The notes under the pieces are model-generated. The model searched no databases. It had not been told where the DNA came from and worked only from the letters and a program-made list of their open reading frames with translations. Positions 60,379 to 64,000 of a stretch of DNA of 64,000 nt are shown piece after piece. Position numbers and translations under genes: made by a program. Each line of letters starts with the position of its first letter. Within the stretch, counting starts at the first letter, position 1. Where the stretch lies: the NCBI GenBank assembly GCA_010909165.1, contig MU008169.1, positions 1,364,001 to 1,428,000 on the forward strand, given 5' to 3'. This DNA is from Anthoceros angustus. Taxonomy: Eukaryota; Streptophyta; Anthocerotopsida; Anthocerotales; Anthocerotaceae.

Positions 60379-62690
60379 GTGTCCCTAGCTCTGACAAGTG
60401 ATCTTTGACGCATGTGCCACCGTAGAGATCAATGCTAAGGGGCCGGCCCGGCAGCCGCGCCCTCCCAACATGCCACAATAAAGCAGGCGGCCGGCAAGTA
60501 CCCTCCCCCTAACAGCACTGGCATGTTTGGGGCGTGTTGCTTGTAGGGACAAGGGAGGGCAACCTCAGCGGGGCCTTGCCCATGTAGGCCACAGGCGGCT
60601 TGACGCCCGAGGAAAGTAACGACCACCACCTTAGTGGACCTTGAGCCGGCAGGTCCTCCTAGCGAGCATACCACCAAGCCATAGTGAACCCAGCGCCGAC
60701 CCGGCTTACGATGGCACTAACTTTCCTCATGGAGCGCAACCGTCCAATTCTGCAAAAAGGGATTGAGTAGCAGGTTCCTGAGACTTGGTGATGGCAGTAT
60801 GCGGCCGTATGGATCTATGACACTTAGGCGCGGTGAGTGGGCTTGATGGACAAGGCGCGCCCTCCCCCTAACACCTGTCCCGACCATGGACAAGCATGGG
60901 GTGAGAGAAATGGGTGAAGGAGGCCATGCAAAACCATGAAGCGGGGCAGCTGGACTCAGGCTGTCCTGTTCGGCCGAAATTTTAGTCTTGACAAGGCATG
61001 AGCTATAGTCTTAGCGCCTCGAGGAGACGAAGGAGCAAGTTGTGGGACTGGTGCACAGCAGCACGTTGGCCGGGGGAGAAATAAGTGTAGTTAATGACCG
61101 ATGTATCTCTGAAACATTCCAGGACACGGTGTCAAGTCGCAACGCAAGCTCGACACGTATCGCTGCCTAAGAAGCGGGACACGCAATTTGTTTGACCATT
61201 CTAAGGATACTTGCATGAAGAAATATTGTCAGGGAGGGAGGACACTGGGAAAACCGAGCATGGTGGATGAAGGAGTGGGAAGATTCATTTGACAAGGCTC
61301 GGATGGAGGTGAGAGGAGCGGAAGGGTTTGAGCCATCAGTCTAAAGAAATCGCAGCAAAGAAGTAGCCAAAAAGCGGGATGGAATTACGGTTCCATGAGG
61401 AGAGAGGAGGCGTCGCTAAGGTTGAACGCGGTGGTGAGGGTTTGAGAATCGGCTTTGGATGAGGCTAAGCGGAAGAAGCAGGCTGGAGTATGGGAGGATG
61501 AAGAGGACGATTTCCATCGACCTTTGTGTGCGGAATCAGTGCGACTAGTGGGTGAGTTACGTGCGGAGTTTGTCATGTTGCCCACATGAATGGTATGCTT
61601 GACAAGGCGAGCAAGCAGAGATGGAGGGAGTTATTACAAGCGAGCAACTTAAAGTAGGAAGGCATACCATTTGCTTAATGACATTGAATTGGAGATGGAT
61701 CCCATCAAGATATGGCCTTTCGTTGGCCGTGGTACAAGGGGTGGGAGGCGGCCGGTGTTGGTACGCGTGCACGTGGATGATGTGGGCCGTGGACGGCTAG
61801 GAAGGAATGCCGATGCGGATAGCGGAAGGGGCCCAGGTACTGGAGGACGGAGTGCGGGACTCACGACCATTGAAAGGAAGAGGACTCCGGCGACGATACA
61901 AACGATTTTCCAGCGGTGAAGTGTTCCACCAGAAATTGCAGTCATGAGAAAAATAAACGCTGTAAGCTGACCCTACTAGGCATTGAGCAGCCCGTGATTA
62001 ACTGCAAGAGCATTGGCAGGCCCCACCTGTGTACTCCACGATCGCCCGTAGTCTCACGGAGCAGACTTGAAATCACGTCTTTTTATCACGAATGGTATGA
62101 ATGGAAGCCTCAGGAGGCAGGGTATCGCGTGGGCGAGCAAACAGCGGCTTATCAAAGTGGAGGGGCACGAAGGATCATTCTTAGGAAAGGCCATGTTTGC
62201 TTGATGACAGGTGGATTGGCCTCGTTGGGATCGAGAGATGGATTAATGACGCGTTGAATCCCCGCTAGCAGAGGAACAATGAGATGTGGAGGCGAGGTGT
62301 TTGTGGTGGACCGGAGGGGCAGTCCGTCACCGAGGGTACCTTGTGTGCGGCACAGCGATGCCAAAAGGCCGGGGAGTAGGAGGAGGCGGGTGGCGGGGCG
62401 AGAGTGGATCACTCCGTCGCGGCCATGCTGGGGCGGGGCCAAGCGTCACTAGCGAGTGAGAGATGTCGAGGGGAAGAGACACTGAAGAGGTCAATGAGTC
62501 GGGGCATCATGGGTACCTTTATTATGGAGCAAGGTCGATTGGCCGTCTGAGGGAAGGCGCGGTAGCGCCTGGGGGCCTAGCGAATGAATTTGGTTAGGGT
62601 CTTTGCCAGGGCTGGACCTAAGAGAGCTTTCCGGAAGTTGTGGGTGGCGATCCCATTCGATAGGCCATCTTAGGACACATATCACGAGGC
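60379..62690 (+). other. Possible remainder of gypsy 1 3' LTR, diverged
   Basis: No gene recognised. A GCCGGC-rich part (60435-60720) is followed by text with weak resemblance to the LTR coiled-coil frame (TSFYHEWYEWKP at about 62077-62112 against YFYHCAECGDWPL in the element 2 LTR). Its position between the end of element 2 and a clear LTR tail fits the distal part of the LTR broken at 47494. Confidence 0.3.
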
Positions 62691-63688
62691 TATGATGCCC
62701 CTAATAACAAAGGCGGTGTGCCCACCCGCAGAGATAATTCACAGTTTGAGATCCCCACCATTTGCACATGGGCTAGTTGGAGACGTCCGATTAGCGGGCG
62801 GGGAGTGCGAGGCGCCCTAGGGGTGGGCAGCTTGCTCATACTGGGGAGGAAGGGTGATGAGCAACTGTACAAAGGAGGAGGAAACCAAGGATTAGGCGTA
62901 GGGGTGCAGGCTTGTAAATGACCTGTAATGGGGTTCTTCTTGCGCTTCACCTTGTTCTTACAGTTGTGTCCCGAATAGAGAGTGTTGAGGGATCGTTGGA
63001 AGCCAGGAGGCGTGAGGGAGAGAAGAATTGAGAGAGAAGGGTCGGTGAAGGAGGGTCCAGAAGTTATCTGTGGCATGCGAGGTGTGAGAGGAGTGGAAAG
63101 AAGGAACATGGGGGAACAATGGGGGATTGGTATGTGGGGTGGCTGAAATCACCGATGCACTGTGAAAAGGTGCACATAGGAACAATGGCTACTGGAGAAA
63201 ATAGTGTGTGCGTGGCGCCCTTTGTTGTGTGTGTGTGTGTGTGTGTGTGGGGAACGGGTGTGTGATAACCTAGGAACTTAGTTTCACAAGTCGGCTGAGC
63301 ATAGGCTAGTGCGAGGAATAAAAACCCGCCCGTGAGTGGAGAGAGCCACTGCGTGAAAGCTGATGGCGCGCGTAGAGAGAGGAGGTGCTAGGGTTTGGTG
63401 TGGGACCCACCATGGTAGTTGTAACCACTACCCGGTGGTGGGAGAGCCACCGTGGTAGTACTGGGGCGGGAGGTCGTGGAATGCGCTCGGTAGTTGGCTA
63501 ATGTCGGTGTGATGGTTGAGTAGATGAAGGAGAGGGTATAGCCAAGTCCAACTAGGGCAAGGTCAATAGTGATAGAAGTTAACGTCTCTTGGCACAAACC
63601 ATTCCTTGGGAAGATCCTAGCCTACAGCGACATTGAGAGTAAATTCGGGACCTCTCTGGTGTCCTTAGACACAAGTTCACACTCCACA
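62690..63688 (+). repeat. Distal part of a third gypsy LTR
   Basis: Matches 50190-51120 and 59430-60378: TTTGAGATCCCCACC, GGAGACGTCCGATTAGCGG, a (GT)n tract (about 63224-63249), GGTGTGGGACCCACC, AGTCTCTTGGCACAAACCA-like text as AACGTCTCTTGGCACAAACC, and the CTCCACA end at 63688. Confidence 0.85.
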
Positions 63689-63793
63689 AAGACATGATTA
63701 CAACTGTGAGAAAAGTAGCCGACGCCAAGGGAAGGGAAGGAAATGAACCATGACTAAGAAAACCAAAAGTGTCATCCGAATCATGGAATTTAG

Positions 63794-63991
63794 TGCCCAC
63801 CGGTTTTCCCCGTTAGTTGTATATCTGTAAGCAGACGGTCTGGCCTTGCAGTATTCCACTTTGTATATTCAAATGGCTTCAAATATTATGTTGTTCCCGA
63901 GGCAAAGAGTGGATTTCTTGTTGAGAACAACTTGACAGGATTGTTCCATCGCATTCATGCATCTCTTCACTTAGCTCCGCCAGCGGGCTAA
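63794..63991 (+). other. Possible exon or ORF end beyond the gypsy elements
   Basis: Open frame with AVFHFVYSNGFKYYVVPEA and KSGFLVENNLTGLFHRIHAS, ending TAA at 63989-63991. A CTTGCAG acceptor-like site lies at about 63845-63851. Composition looks like a real exon, but I do not recognise the protein and the window ends here. Confidence 0.2.
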
Positions 63992-64000
63992 GATGAGCAT

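Overview
The window is a plant nuclear genome segment, by content. Two intron-rich host genes sit in one compact island: a plastid limit dextrinase (29 exons) and a PRT1-type RING/ZZ ubiquitin ligase (7 exons). Everything around them is plant-type mobile DNA (Ty1/copia with an initiator-tRNA-Met primer site, Ty3/gypsy, CACTA). Host introns are short (about 60-290 bp) and GT-AG. The limit dextrinase carries an N-terminal CBM41-like module not typical of seed-plant enzymes as I know them. I therefore lean towards a seed-free streptophyte, but the lineage cannot be fixed from the sequence alone.

Layout. 1-4.1 kb: a minisatellite and a tandemly duplicated 1.47-kb unit with a TATA box, a conserved hairpin, a small intron and a Ser/Tyr/Asp-repeat reading frame; relatives lie at 20.3-20.85 kb and, inverted, at 28.08-28.95 kb. 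5.7-20.3 kb: one copia element on the minus strand. Its two 183-bp LTRs (5712-5894 and 20106-20288) differ at only 4 positions. Its 3' half is interrupted by a terminal-inverted-repeat element (called X1 here, 6723-14198), which is itself interrupted by a 3.1-kb CACTA element (8268-11379, TTA target duplication). A later tandem duplication copied the right end of that nest. 23.2-27.6 kb: a second copy of the same inverted-repeat family (X2, 24303-27594), also with a tandem duplication across its left end. 28.9-42 kb: the host-gene island. 42-44 kb: AT-rich spacer with short tandem repeats. 44-64 kb: two nested Ty3/gypsy elements on the plus strand. The second (47495-60378) has LTRs of about 3.6 kb that contain a decayed coiled-coil reading frame.

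The host genes have no functional link visible here: one debranches starch in plastids, the other recognises N-degrons. The main result is the layered mobile DNA: an apparently unnamed element family with AACACGATAATTTT-type termini and 4-bp target duplications, a copia element with an additional ORF before gag and an antisense ORF after pol, a repeat-protein family, and gypsy copies that decay mainly by short deletions. No rRNA, tRNA or CRISPR array was seen.
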